Notes: generated by a model not told the origin, from the letters alone. Positions 1 through 7,846 are shown, numbered from the stretch's first letter. The stretch: 12,365 bases of DNA from Capsulimonas sp. (GCA_025963815.1 JAOQAA010000719.1:1-12365); one strand, 5' to 3'. Made by a program: numbers and translations.

Positions 1-1202
1 GCGACCGCCTCAGCTGCTTTCCGAGAGTGCGCCACCGTCCAGCTGAACGACAGAAGCGCCCCGGCGACGGCGACTAAGACGACAACTCCCAGCGAAACCG
101 TCGTGTGGGTATAGAAGGCCGCGACCAGCGCGCCGGCAAGTCCGCCGCCGGCGGTCTGGAGCGAGCCGATCAGCGATGAGGTGACGCCCGCCATCTGTGG
201 ATACGGCTCCATGGCCGCCGCCATCGCATGCGGCCCCGCAATACCGATGCCGAACAGATATCCCATCATCGGAACGATCACACCCGCGACGCCGCCAACG
301 TGAAGCCATGACGCAAAAAATAGCAGCACGCCCGAAGTGACGACGATGCCGACGCCCAGACGCAGCAGGGAAGCGTTCGGGATGCTGCGACGCACAAGCG
401 ACTTATTGAGAGTGGCGCCGACGAGCAGAGCAATCGCCGTCACCGCGAAGTAAACGCCGAACTGGCCCTTCGGGATCCCAAACACCTCCATTAAGACGAA
501 TGGCGACCCAGCAACGTAGGCAAAGAGGCCCGCGTAGGCGAAGCAGAAGATCAGCATATTCGCAACGCAGATGGGATTCGAGAAGAACAATTTGTAGCGT
601 GACAACAGCTCGGCGGGAGTGAGCGCCGTCAGCCCCGCGTGATCGGGTTCGGCGATGCCGCGCCGGACCGCAAACCAGAGCGCCGCGCCCGCCGTCGCCA
701 GCAGAGCAAAGATCGCCGGCCAGCCGGCATGGGTCAGCAGGACGCCGCCTAAAGTCGGCGCGACAATCGGCGCGACGATCATTACCTGCGTGATGTGCGA
801 AAAGACGACGGTCGCCTCGCTGCGCTCGTAGGTATCGCGCACCAGGGCGCGCGACAGCACCGGTCCGACGCCCGCCCCCAATCCCTGCAATAATCGGAAC
901 GCGTTTAAGATCGCCAGCGACGGACTGAGCGCGCAGCCGATCCCTCCCAGCGTAAACAAAGCAATTCCCCAAAGCAGCACGGGCTTACGGCCGCGCGCAT
1001 CGGACAATGGCCCGCAGATGATCTGACTGACTGCATATCCAACCAGAAACAGGGTTAGCGTCAGCTGCGCCTGTGCGGCGCTTGCGTGAAATAAAAGGCG
1101 CAGCTGAGGGAGCGCCGGAAGGCTCATATCAATGGAGAGCGCGGTCATCGCCGTCAGGGCGCCGAGCAGTAATGTGGACGGCCGCGCGCCGGAACTGGGC
1201 AT
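1..1202 (-). CDS. Bcr/CflA-type MFS multidrug efflux transporter (3' end cut by window)
   Basis: An open frame of 400 codons reads leftward from an ATG at 1202 and reaches the window edge without a stop. The protein begins MPSSGARPSTLLLGALTAMT. Helix 1 carries the SIDMSLPALP pattern (residues 23-32) typical of the Bcr/CflA branch. The loop after helix 2 has the MFS motif-A form GPLSDARGRKP (64-74), and FRLLQGLGAGVGPVLSRALVRD-like sequence (102-123) matches the conserved helix-4 region. Alternating hydrophobic stretches continue to the end, consistent with 12 membrane helices. Family members are proton-driven inner-membrane exporters of drugs such as bicyclomycin or chloramphenicol, and some export other small molecules; the substrate cannot be told here. 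At 400 residues it is close to the usual family length, so only a few residues are probably missing. The start is supported by the N-terminal pattern, but its ribosome site (AGAGA, about 11 bases upstream) is weak. It diverges from the gene at 1405. Confidence 0.88.
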   Translation of the reverse strand, partial: MPSSGARPSTLLLGALTAMTALSIDMSLPALPQLRLLFHASAAQAQLTLTLFLVGYAVSQIICGPLSDARGRKPVLLWGIALFTLGGIGCALSPSLAILNAFRLLQGLGAGVGPVLSRALVRDTYERSEATVVFSHITQVMIVAPIVAPTLGGVLLTHAGWPAIFALLATAGAALWFAVRRGIAEPDHAGLTALTPAELLSRYKLFFSNPICVANMLIFCFAYAGLFAYVAGSPFVLMEVFGIPKGQFGVYFAVTAIALLVGATLNKSLVRRSIPNASLLRLGVGIVVTSGVLLFFASWLHVGGVAGVIVPMMGYLFGIGIAGPHAMAAAMEPYPQMAGVTSSLIGSLQTAGGGLAGALVAAFYTHTTVSLGVVVLVAVAGALLSFSWTVAHSRKAAEAV

Positions 1203-1356
1203 AGGGCAAAGATCTCTTTTCCGCGCCGGAGCGCGCTGTGCTGTCCATTCCAACAGCGCCCCGGCGCGTATCGTTCCGATCCCAGCGAGAGCGCCCCGCG
1301 CCAAAGTCCATCAAAAAACTATTTGAAGCCCTCCTATCTTCATGTACTCTTGCTAG

Positions 1357-1378
1357 TATAATAGAGATATCCATCTCT
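1357..1378 (+). promoter_or_regulatory. TATAAT box followed by an inverted repeat (possible operator)
   Basis: A consensus -10 hexamer TATAAT lies at 1357-1362, 42 bases before the plus-strand ATG at 1405. No good -35 hexamer is seen at 16-18 bases upstream. Directly after the box is a perfect inverted repeat, AGAGAT (1363-1368), spacer ATCC, ATCTCT (1373-1378). A repeat in this place would cover the transcription start and could bind a repressor, or form a short hairpin at the 5' end of the transcript. The spacer also serves the divergent efflux gene, so a shared operator is possible. The box is clear; the operator role is inference. Confidence 0.45.
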
Positions 1379-1404
1379 CTTTAACTCATCAGGAATATCA
1401 AATA

Positions 1405-2106
1405 ATGTCAGGTTCTACTCCCTATTATGAACCGCCGATAGACACAGGCGGCGGAAGCGTCGCATCATTGCCCGGCAGGATCTTGCTGAAACCTGTGGTC
1501 TACGATCGCTGTTATCCCCAATATCGAGGCAAACGTCTGCTTTCACAACTCAGCATCTGGGTGCTCCTGGCCTCAGCGTTCGTTTTGATAGGAACCCACA
1601 ATTGGATATTGGCCGCGCTGGGCGTAGCCATCTTATCCGTGGCTCTGGCTTGGTGGTGGTCGGGTGTCCAGCGCACTCAACTGAAATCGCATTTGTACCA
1701 TGGCTGCGCCAATCCCGCCGTGGTCGTATCGACTCAGCCCGACTTGATTGCGGTCTTCGCGGATATCACCGCGACACCCGGCGTCCGATTTCCGGTGGTA
1801 AAGATCCTGGCGGCGCCGCTGGACTTGGTCCAAGGGCGCCGCTTCGCCGTAGGCGACCATGTCCCGACCGTCTCTACATACCAGGGACCGGCGACGGAAG
1901 GACATTGGAAGGATTTCTACCCCATTCCCGCCTGCTGTGCGACCGATGAAACGCGGGCGCTCGAACGGCTGGAGAAGAGGCTTTATTACGAAGAAGAAGG
2001 CTGGAGCGCACTTCAGAACGCTTTGAACCACGTCCCGCACCCCTATGCGCCCGGCCTCTATCCCGTGCCTGTCTCGGTTTTTCTCAAAGACCATAGCGCG
2101 GCTTAG
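1405..2106 (+). CDS. Two-helix membrane protein, DUF3239-like, unknown function
   Basis: A 233-residue protein and the only plus-strand gene in the window. The ATG at 1405 has AGGA at 1391-1394, 10 bases upstream. The first 45 residues are polar, followed by two adjacent hydrophobic segments (about 46-63 and 66-86, ending in AWWWSG) that should form a membrane hairpin. The remaining 145 residues are soluble-looking. They include HGCANPAVVVSTQPDLIAVF (99-118), then a VPTVSTYQG segment and a W-K-D-F-Y-P-I-P segment. This pattern resembles what I recall of DUF3239 proteins, but that match is from memory and unverified. No catalytic motif is recognised. It ends tail-to-tail with the DUF2314 gene, the two stop codons overlapping (2103-2106), so they are not one transcript. 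Its function is unknown. Confidence 0.8.
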   Translation: MSGSTPYYEPPIDTGGGSVASLPGRILLKPVVYDRCYPQYRGKRLLSQLSIWVLLASAFVLIGTHNWILAALGVAILSVALAWWWSGVQRTQLKSHLYHGCANPAVVVSTQPDLIAVFADITATPGVRFPVVKILAAPLDLVQGRRFAVGDHVPTVSTYQGPATEGHWKDFYPIPACCATDETRALERLEKRLYYEEEGWSALQNALNHVPHPYAPGLYPVPVSVFLKDHSAA

Positions 2107-3395
2107 CTGAAATCGCGATCCGTATAGGCGCCTTCCTGCGGACCATTGGGGCCGACCACGATCCAGTCAAACACGTCCGCTTCGGTCAGCTCAATCCGCT
2201 GGCCCATACGGAGATCCTTGCGCATTCGCGGCGAATTGACGAGTTCGCCGGCGATCCGATTTCCCACCCATTCGCGTACGAAAACCCACATATATTCGTG
2301 ATTGCCATCACGTGGATCGCCGACGGTAAAACCATGTTTCACACCGAAACGCCATGGTCCAAGCGCGCCGCTCAGATAGCGCTGCTTCATGCTGGGAAGC
2401 TCGGCAATCGCGCGCCGATGCGCCTGCTCCATACCGGAGCCGTGAACAACGTTATGCATCGTATCTTCAGGCGCAAAGAAGGTATTCACAAGTGAATGCA
2501 GCCAGGCGCCATAGTCTCCCGAATAACCTGCCGGCGGGCGCAGGGTAAAAAAGCTGCGTTCCGGATTCCCCGGCTGCGGCTGATATTCCAAACGCACCCG
2601 CGCCACGGCGTCTTTGCTGACCGCCGGCGTATCCGCCATGCGGGCGCCGGACATCTGAAGATAAAACTCCGTCACGGCGGTCTCCAGGATGGCGGGGACA
2701 GGAGCGGCCGGATTTTCGTAACCGCCATCCGCGCTCCGGATCATCGTGATAAGCACCTGGCAAAGACCAATGAGCGTCCTGCCAAGCGCCTGAATGTCAA
2801 TCGGCGGAATACCAATCACTTGCAGATCGGGAAGACCGAAACGCGCCATACCAATCGTCGTCATGTACGCAACGCCGTTGTCGCCAAACGAATAGGGACA
2901 GCGAATGAAACTGGCCAGACACGGCTCAACCCCCGAATGCAATCTGTGAAACGGCGTGCTGAGGGGAAATGCGGACGCCGTGTCGGCGTCCAGCGCCACA
3001 CGAGCGCCGCTGCGTTCCGCGCACGCTTTCGCCGCAGCGACTGCGGCAAAGAGTCCTAATCGAGGGCCGGGCAAAGGGTCGGAAGCACGCACCGAGATAA
3101 CATGGGTCGCCGCATCGATCTCCTGGCGCTGCTCTTCCGACAGCATCGGAGCACATTGGCGCAGAATCTCGATGGGAACGTCCCGACGCGGCGCGACATC
3201 AACAATCATCAGTTCTGGGTTTAGATAAGCCCAGATCATCTCACGCAGCGGCGGATGGACGTTGTCCATCACCCACCGCTTCGCTTCCTCAAAGATGTCC
3301 GATACGCTGGGCGGAGCGCCGGAAAAACGGCAGAAAATCATAAACCAAGTAGGAACAGACGAGGGACCAGGAATAAGATCGGTGGGTTGCGTCAT
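2103..3395 (-). CDS. DUF2314 C-terminal domain protein with long uncharacterised N-terminal region
   Basis: A 430-residue protein starting MTQPTDLIPGPSSVPTWF. The ATG at 3395 is preferred because AGAGGA lies 10 bases upstream. A longer frame begins at a GTG at 3491, but it lacks a ribosome site and adds a low-complexity, Arg-rich stretch. The last 78 residues fit DUF2314 (the E. coli YegJ type). They contain HEYMWVFVREWVGNRIAGEL, then N-S-P, then LRMGQRIELTEADVFDWIVV, and G-A-Y-T near the end. DUF2314 has no established biochemical role. Residues 1 to about 345 are unrecognised; they look soluble, with no signal peptide or membrane helix, and hold Cys-containing segments such as GVEPCLASFIRCPYSFGDNG. 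Many DUF2314 proteins carry variable N-terminal parts, so this may be a multi-domain member. It converges with the plus-strand gene, sharing stop bases. Confidence 0.78.
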   Translation of the reverse strand: MTQPTDLIPGPSSVPTWFMIFCRFSGAPPSVSDIFEEAKRWVMDNVHPPLREMIWAYLNPELMIVDVAPRRDVPIEILRQCAPMLSEEQRQEIDAATHVISVRASDPLPGPRLGLFAAVAAAKACAERSGARVALDADTASAFPLSTPFHRLHSGVEPCLASFIRCPYSFGDNGVAYMTTIGMARFGLPDLQVIGIPPIDIQALGRTLIGLCQVLITMIRSADGGYENPAAPVPAILETAVTEFYLQMSGARMADTPAVSKDAVARVRLEYQPQPGNPERSFFTLRPPAGYSGDYGAWLHSLVNTFFAPEDTMHNVVHGSGMEQAHRRAIAELPSMKQRYLSGALGPWRFGVKHGFTVGDPRDGNHEYMWVFVREWVGNRIAGELVNSPRMRKDLRMGQRIELTEADVFDWIVVGPNGPQEGAYTDRDFS

Positions 3396-3453
3396 AATAG
3401 CACAGTCCTCTGGGCGACGTCTGGAGTCAGAGAAACCACAGCCCCCACGAGCT

Positions 3454-3459
3454 ATTGTA
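3454..3459 (-). promoter_or_regulatory. Weak candidate -10 element for the DUF2314 gene
   Basis: The minus strand reads TACAAT here, 58 bases before the ATG at 3395, inside the 131-base non-coding spacer that separates the sensor gene from the DUF2314 gene. The base run 17 upstream (ACTGAA) is a poor -35 match. The spacer holds no clear rho-independent terminator after the sensor gene, so read-through from upstream is also possible. Confidence 0.22.
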
Positions 3460-3526
3460 CTGTATTTGCCGGTGAATTCAGTTTCAGCCACCCATACTGA
3501 TATGAGGAGCTAAGATATCGAGGATG

Positions 3527-4963
3527 CTATAGGGCGCGCTCTTGTTCAATCACGATGGTCGTTCCAGTTTCGCCGGTGAGGAGGTAGATGCGATCCACGG
3601 TTTCGAGCATCATCTTCATGCCCTGCCCCAGCGTACCGGCGGTCGTGAAGCCTTTTTTGAGGGCGGCGTTGGGGATGTTCTCCAGCGTAATGCCGGCGCC
3701 GTGGTCTTCGATATGCACCTGAACAATGCCGTCACCGATGGAAATCTGCGCTTCGCCGGAGCGCGCGTGGACGATGGTGTTCATCCCGGCTTCGCTGACG
3801 GCGATGATCAAGTCGGCCGTGCGGTTTTCGGAGTGACCGGCTTCGCGGGCGGCGTCGCGCGCCGCCTGGCGCAGCTCGGAAAGTCCGCCGGAGGCGGACA
3901 GGGCAATGGGCGAGCCGAAGGGGGTGCGGAGCGGCGGCAAATCGTCCGCGCTCTGACACAGGATCAGGCGCCCCTCAGTCACGGAGGCGAGTACATCACG
4001 CAGAAGACGACGCTGGCGGGCGGCGGCTTCCTTGCGCTCGCTGATGTCTTCGGTCAGCGCGATCGTGCTTTCGGGTTCGCCGTGCGCGCCGCGCACGAGG
4101 GCGACGCTGTTCTGAACCCAGACAATGCGACCGTCCTTGCGTACGTAGCGCTTTTCCATGACGAAGTGGGGAATGCTGCCGGAGCGAAGATGCTCCATTC
4201 GGGCGACGCTTTCCTCACGATCTTCGGGAAAGGTGAGGGACTGGAAGTCCTTGTGGAGCAGCTCTTCCTCGGAATAGCCGACGATCTCGCAGAAAGCGGC
4301 GTTGGTCTCCAGGCAGCGGTCGAACAGATCGGCCAGGGTGACGCCCACGGCGGCGTGAGCGATCGCGGCGCGGTATCGGCCTTCACTCGCCCGCAGCGCC
4401 TCCTCGGACCGTTTGCGGTCGATTCCGACCGCGATCTGATCCGCGATCGTTCCCAGCGCCAGCAGGACTTCGTCGTTCAGCGCGCGACGCGCGAACATCG
4501 CCATGACTCCGACAACCTGCTCCTCGACGATCAGGGGATACCCGGCGAAGGCAACCATTCCCTCTCGGATCGCCCAGCTCTGGTTCGAGACACGCGGGTC
4601 GCCGATCACGAAATTGGTCAGATGCGGCTGACGCTCCTGAGCGATGAGTCCGATCTTGTATTCGCCGACAGGGATTTCTCCATGGGGGCCGTCGAGATGC
4701 GTGTACATTCCGGCGCTCGCGCGCAGCACCAGCATCTCCTCCTGGGGATTGAGGGTCCAGATCCGAGCGAAGGCGGCGTCCAGATGCTCCACCAGAGCGC
4801 AGGCGCAGCCGCGCAGCATGTCCGGCAGGGTGTGCTTCGTGGTCAGCGAGCGCCCGACATCGGCGGACAGCGCCAGCAGCCGGTTCTTTTCCCGCAGTGA
4901 TTGTTCGTTCAGCTGCTGCGTCTGAGCGCCAGCATCGTAAGTGTCAGGTTCCCCTTCGGCCAC
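3527..4963 (-). CDS. GAF-PAS sensor protein with RsbW/anti-sigma-type ATPase domain
   Basis: A 478-residue soluble protein. The GTG at 4963 is chosen because GGAG (4971-4974) sits 7 bases upstream. After a short coiled-coil-like start comes a GAF domain (about 28-182; note RIWTLNPQEEMLVLRASAGM and the GYPLIVEEQVVGVMAMF core). A PAS domain with its PAC tail follows (about 190-315; YSEEELLHKDFQSLTFPED, then KDGRIVWVQNSVALV and TEDISERK). The C-terminal third is a HATPase_c domain: N box AVSEAGMNTIVHA (388-400, E391 and N395), G1 box EDHGAGI (419-425) and G2 box GTLGQGMKMM (443-452). No DHp helix with the usual H-E/D-x-x-x-P phosphoacceptor is seen. The N-box style matches RsbW/RsbT-like serine kinases rather than ordinary histidine kinases. 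It probably senses a small molecule or redox/light cue and phosphorylates or binds an anti-sigma antagonist, but no such partner is nearby. It lies 68 bases after the urease block and may be read separately. Confidence 0.85.
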   Translation of the reverse strand: MAEGEPDTYDAGAQTQQLNEQSLREKNRLLALSADVGRSLTTKHTLPDMLRGCACALVEHLDAAFARIWTLNPQEEMLVLRASAGMYTHLDGPHGEIPVGEYKIGLIAQERQPHLTNFVIGDPRVSNQSWAIREGMVAFAGYPLIVEEQVVGVMAMFARRALNDEVLLALGTIADQIAVGIDRKRSEEALRASEGRYRAAIAHAAVGVTLADLFDRCLETNAAFCEIVGYSEEELLHKDFQSLTFPEDREESVARMEHLRSGSIPHFVMEKRYVRKDGRIVWVQNSVALVRGAHGEPESTIALTEDISERKEAAARQRRLLRDVLASVTEGRLILCQSADDLPPLRTPFGSPIALSASGGLSELRQAARDAAREAGHSENRTADLIIAVSEAGMNTIVHARSGEAQISIGDGIVQVHIEDHGAGITLENIPNAALKKGFTTAGTLGQGMKMMLETVDRIYLLTGETGTTIVIEQERAL

Positions 4964-5030
4964 GCCCGGGCTCCATTCTTTGCGTCGTTATGGCCGGCGA
5001 GACGCTGGCGGCCGGATGGATATATTTATG

Positions 5031-5036
5031 ATTATA
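5031..5036 (-). promoter_or_regulatory. TATAAT-like element overlapping the end of the amidotransferase gene
   Basis: The minus strand reads TATAAT, overlapping the TAA stop of the upstream gene and 68 bases before the GTG at 4963. It could start separate transcription of the sensor gene. No convincing -35 hexamer lies at the right distance, and the box partly follows from a Val-stop codon pair, so chance is a real alternative. Confidence 0.28.
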
Positions 5037-5733
5037 CGCTAAGTTTCGCCCACCCGCGAAAAACAATCCCTGCGACACGGCTGAGATTCGGCAGATGCTC
5101 CTGGACGCCGCCCAGAACATCGTCCGGATCGATCCCGCAAGACCGGAACCACTCCTCGGATTCCCGCGCGGTCTCCACGATGATCGCCTCCGTCATCTCC
5201 ATATGCCACTGGATTCCATAGGCGCTGCGTCCAAACCGAAACGCCTGGTTCGGAGTCATCTCCGACGACGCAAGCCCCGTGGCGCCTTCGGGCAGGTCGA
5301 AGACATCCCCGTGCCAGTGCAGCGCCATAAAATGGGAGTCAACATCTCGCCAGATCGGATCTACCCCCGCCGCCTCCGTTAGCGTGAGTGGATACCAGCC
5401 GATTTCCTTTTGAGCGCCCGGAGAAACACGCGCTCCCAGCGCAGCCGCCAGCAGCTGCGCGCCGAGGCACGCGCCCAGCACGGGAATATCGCGCCGCACG
5501 GCGTCCTGAATCAAGCGGATCTCATCGGCGAGGTATGGATACTGCTCCGTTTCATAAGCGCCCTGCGGTCCGCCGAGCACAATCAGGCCGCGCATCTCCC
5601 CCATCTCGGCGGGAACAACATCGCCCGCGTAGGGACGGATATACTGAAACGCAAGATCAAGTTCGCGCAGCGAATCTTCAATAAACCCTAGCGGCTCACA
5701 ATCTTCGTGCTGCAAAACGAGAAGTGTGGACAT
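5032..5733 (-). CDS. Class I glutamine amidotransferase-like protein (GMP synthase GATase type)
   Basis: A 233-residue single-domain protein. The triad expected of class I glutamine amidotransferases is present: nucleophile C89 in the elbow PVLGACLGAQLLAAALG (84-100), and H177 with E179 in YGIQWHMEM (172-180). The oxyanion-side segment LIVLGGPQGAYE (50-61) is also typical. Such free-standing domains (COG0518-like) hydrolyse glutamine or gamma-glutamyl amides; many have no known acceptor. There is no synthetase domain, so it is not a GMP synthase by itself. It starts only 7 bases after the ureC stop, with AGAGG overlapping that stop region and about 4 bases from the ATG, so translation is probably coupled to ureC. 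The link to nitrogen release by urease is suggestive, but the substrate is not known. No other gene for amide or purine synthesis is near. Confidence 0.87.
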   Translation of the reverse strand: MSTLLVLQHEDCEPLGFIEDSLRELDLAFQYIRPYAGDVVPAEMGEMRGLIVLGGPQGAYETEQYPYLADEIRLIQDAVRRDIPVLGACLGAQLLAAALGARVSPGAQKEIGWYPLTLTEAAGVDPIWRDVDSHFMALHWHGDVFDLPEGATGLASSEMTPNQAFRFGRSAYGIQWHMEMTEAIIVETARESEEWFRSCGIDPDDVLGGVQEHLPNLSRVAGIVFRGWAKLSV

Positions 5734-5740
5734 AGAACCT

Positions 5741-7462
5741 CTAAAACAAGAAATAGCGCTGCGCCATCGGGAGCGATGTCGCCGGTTCGCAGGTCAGCAA
5801 TTCGCCGTCGGCGCGCACTTCGTAAGTCTCGGGATCGACTTCGATATTGGGCATGGCGTCGTTGTGGATCATATCCGCCTTACCCACCATGCGGCAGCCC
5901 GAAACCGCGACGGCGGCTTTGCGCAGCCCAATGCTCTCGGGAATGCCTTCATCCAGAGACGCCTGGGAGACAAACGTGAGCGAAGTCGGCGCAATCGCGC
6001 CGCCGAAGGCGCCGAACATCGGACGATAAATCACCGGCTGCGGCGTGGGAATGGAGGCGTTGGGATCGCCCATCGCCGCCCAGGCGATGAATCCGCCCTT
6101 GACTACCATTTCGGGTTTGACGCCGAAGAACGCCGGCTTCCAAAGAACTAAGTCCGCCAGTTTCCCCGGCTCGATCGACCCGATGTGCTGCGCGATTCCA
6201 TGCGTGCGCGCCGGGTTGATGGTGTACTTGGCGATATAGCGCTTCACGCGTGTGTTGTCATTGCGCGACGAATCGCCCGCCAGCGCCCCGCGCTGGGTCT
6301 TCATCTTGTGCGCCGTCTGCCAGCAGCGCATCACGACTTCCCCAATGCGGCCCATCGCCTGCGAGTCGCTGGAGATCATGCTGATAACGCCCAGGTCATG
6401 GAGAATGTCCTCGGCGGCGATGGTCTCAGGACGAATACGGCTCTCAGCGAACGCGACATCTTCGGGGACTTGCGGATTGAGATGGTGGCAGACCATCAGC
6501 ATGTCCAGATGCTCGGCGATGGTGTTCACCGTGTAAGGCCGCGTGGGATTGGTAGACGACGGCAGGATATTGGGATAGCTCGCGATCTTGATGATGTCCG
6601 GCGCGTGTCCGCCCCCCGCCCCTTCGGTGTGATATGTGTGAATCGCCCGTCCCGCAATCGCCGCAACAGTGTTCTCGAGATACCCCGCCTCGTTGATCGT
6701 GTCCGTATGGATGGCCACTTGCACGTCGAACTGGTCCGCGACGGTCAGGCACATATCGATCGCGGCGGGCGTCGTTCCCCAGTCTTCGTGCAGCTTCAGG
6801 CCGCAGGCGCCCGCCCGGATCTGCTCTTCCAGAGGCGCGGCGGCCGAGGCGTTGCCCTTGCCCAGAAAGCCGAAGTTGATTGGCCAGGCGTCCGCCGACT
6901 GAAGCATCCGCGCCATGTTCCAGGCGCCGGGGGTACAGGTCGTCGCGTTGGTCCCAGTCGCCGGCCCCGTGCCGCCGCCAATCATCGTCGTAATGCCGCC
7001 CGACAGCGCCTCGTAAATCTGCTGCGGACAGATAAAGTGAATGTGGCTGTCGATCGCGCCCGCCGTCACGATCAAATGCTCGCCCGCGATGACTTCCGTA
7101 CTCGCCCCAACTACCAACTCGGGATCGACGCCCGCCATCGTATCTGGGTTCCCCGCCTTGCCGACCTTCACGATGCGGCCATCACGTACACCGATATCTC
7201 CCTTGACGATCCCCCAGTGATCGATCACCAAGGCGTTGGTAATCACCAGATCCAGCACGCCGCCATGCGCGCGTGTGGCGGTGCTGCTCTGCCCCATGCC
7301 GTCACGGATTACCTTGCCGCCGCCAAACGTAATCTCGTCACCGTAGGTCGTGAAGTCACGCTCCACCTCGACGATCAGCTCCGTGTCGGCGAGACGAACT
7401 CGATCCCCCGTGGTCGGGCCATACAGGTCGGCGTACATGGCGCGTGGAATTTCGAGGCTCAT
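5741..7462 (-). CDS. ureC: Urease alpha (catalytic) subunit
   Basis: A 573-residue protein, slightly longer than the 567 residues of the Klebsiella enzyme. It hydrolyses urea to ammonia and carbamate with a di-nickel centre in the cytoplasm. Offset by 6 from Klebsiella numbering, all ligands are present: H140 and H142 in [13 protein letters not shown], carbamylated K223 in [13 protein letters not shown]252 in VAIHTDT, H278 in IHTYHTEG and D366 in SSDSQAMGR. The flap pair C325-H326 lies in MVCHHLNP. The N-terminal region around [17 protein letters not shown] and the C-terminal QRYFLF end are typical, so the gene is full length. The ATG at 7462 overlaps the ureB stop in an ATGA arrangement, giving coupled synthesis. 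Its maturation needs UreD, UreF and UreG, all encoded upstream in the same block. Confidence 0.98.
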   Translation of the reverse strand: MSLEIPRAMYADLYGPTTGDRVRLADTELIVEVERDFTTYGDEITFGGGKVIRDGMGQSSTATRAHGGVLDLVITNALVIDHWGIVKGDIGVRDGRIVKVGKAGNPDTMAGVDPELVVGASTEVIAGEHLIVTAGAIDSHIHFICPQQIYEALSGGITTMIGGGTGPATGTNATTCTPGAWNMARMLQSADAWPINFGFLGKGNASAAAPLEEQIRAGACGLKLHEDWGTTPAAIDMCLTVADQFDVQVAIHTDTINEAGYLENTVAAIAGRAIHTYHTEGAGGGHAPDIIKIASYPNILPSSTNPTRPYTVNTIAEHLDMLMVCHHLNPQVPEDVAFAESRIRPETIAAEDILHDLGVISMISSDSQAMGRIGEVVMRCWQTAHKMKTQRGALAGDSSRNDNTRVKRYIAKYTINPARTHGIAQHIGSIEPGKLADLVLWKPAFFGVKPEMVVKGGFIAWAAMGDPNASIPTPQPVIYRPMFGAFGGAIAPTSLTFVSQASLDEGIPESIGLRKAAVAVSGCRMVGKADMIHNDAMPNIEVDPETYEVRADGELLTCEPATSLPMAQRYFLF

Positions 7463-7788
7463 ACAGCATCTCCTGAAACGGCGTCGAGCGGGCCGGACAC
7501 CAGCGCGTTGTGACCGAAGACAATGCGATCGCCGGCAAACGGCACAAGGGCAACTTCTTTTTCCTCGCCCGGCTCAAAGCGCACGGCGGTCCCGGCGGCG
7601 ATGTTCAATCGCATCCCGCGCGCCGCGTCGCGGTCGAACGTCAGCGCCGTGTTGACTTCGAAGAAGTGATAATGGCTGCCGATTTGGATCGGCCGGTCGC
7701 CGGTATGGCTGACGATGACTTTCGTGATTGGACGATCGACGTTGGCGACAATGTCGCCGGGCTCGGTCCAGATTTCTCCGGGGATCAT
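7459..7788 (-). CDS. ureB: Urease beta subunit
   Basis: A 109-residue subunit of the (alpha-beta-gamma) urease complex. It shows the family signatures [16 protein letters not shown] near the start, [10 protein letters not shown] (37-46) and [19 protein letters not shown] (61-79). It is a separate gene, as in most bacteria, not fused to gamma as in Helicobacter. The ATG at 7788 has AGGAGA about 9 bases upstream, located just after the hairpin described at 7804-7846. Its stop overlaps the ureC start by 4 bases. This subunit is structural and holds no nickel ligand. Confidence 0.97.
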   Translation of the reverse strand: MIPGEIWTEPGDIVANVDRPITKVIVSHTGDRPIQIGSHYHFFEVNTALTFDRDAARGMRLNIAAGTAVRFEPGEEKEVALVPFAGDRIVFGHNALVSGPLDAVSGDAV

Positions 7789-7803
7789 GGGCGGGGGTCT
7801 CCT

Positions 7804-7846
7804 GGGACCTATTCCCCCGGTGCTTTAGCGCGGGGGAATAGATCCC
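7804..7846 (-). promoter_or_regulatory. Strong hairpin between ureA and ureB
   Basis: A perfect 11-base inverted repeat, CTATTCCCCCG (7809-7819) and CGGGGGAATAG (7831-7841), flanks an 11-base loop. Outside it, GGGA (7804-7807) can pair with TCCC (7843-7846) after one mismatch, and GC-TTTA-GC (7822-7829) inside the loop can pair as well. On the transcript the structure begins within the ureA stop codon and ends 5 bases before the AGGAGA ribosome site of ureB. No U-run follows, so it is not a standard terminator. It may protect or process the mRNA, tune ureB translation, or be a mobile palindromic repeat that landed in the operon. Confidence 0.7.

Noticed and set aside
403..972. Possible frameshift in the efflux gene, suggested by a 189-residue frame in the same direction
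   Set aside because: The true transporter frame reads without a stop from 1202 to the window edge and keeps all family motifs. The 189-residue frame is an out-of-phase shadow.
1129..1374. An 81-codon frame upstream of and overlapping the efflux gene start, with GGAGGG at 1329-1334 on the minus strand, as a leader peptide for drug induction
   Set aside because: The purine run lies inside the frame and is 17 bases from the next ATG, too far to serve it. The product is Arg-rich and unlike known leader peptides. No attenuator stems were seen.
3501..3521. Inverted repeat GATAT/ATATC between the sensor and DUF2314 genes
   Set aside because: It is only five AT-rich pairs with an 11-base spacer, easily due to chance.
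3542..4900. A 452-residue open frame on the plus strand opposite the sensor gene
   Set aside because: It is the antisense of a gene with clear GAF, PAS and ATPase motifs. Its translation is rich in Gly, Ala, His and Asp with no domain. High GC content keeps opposite frames open.
6185..7513. A 442-residue open frame on the plus strand opposite ureC
   Set aside because: UreC on the minus strand is certain. The opposite product is rich in Arg and His with no recognisable fold.
7804..7846. The ureA-ureB hairpin as a rho-independent terminator
   Set aside because: No U-run follows on the transcribed strand, and ending transcription here would cut ureB and ureC from their partners.
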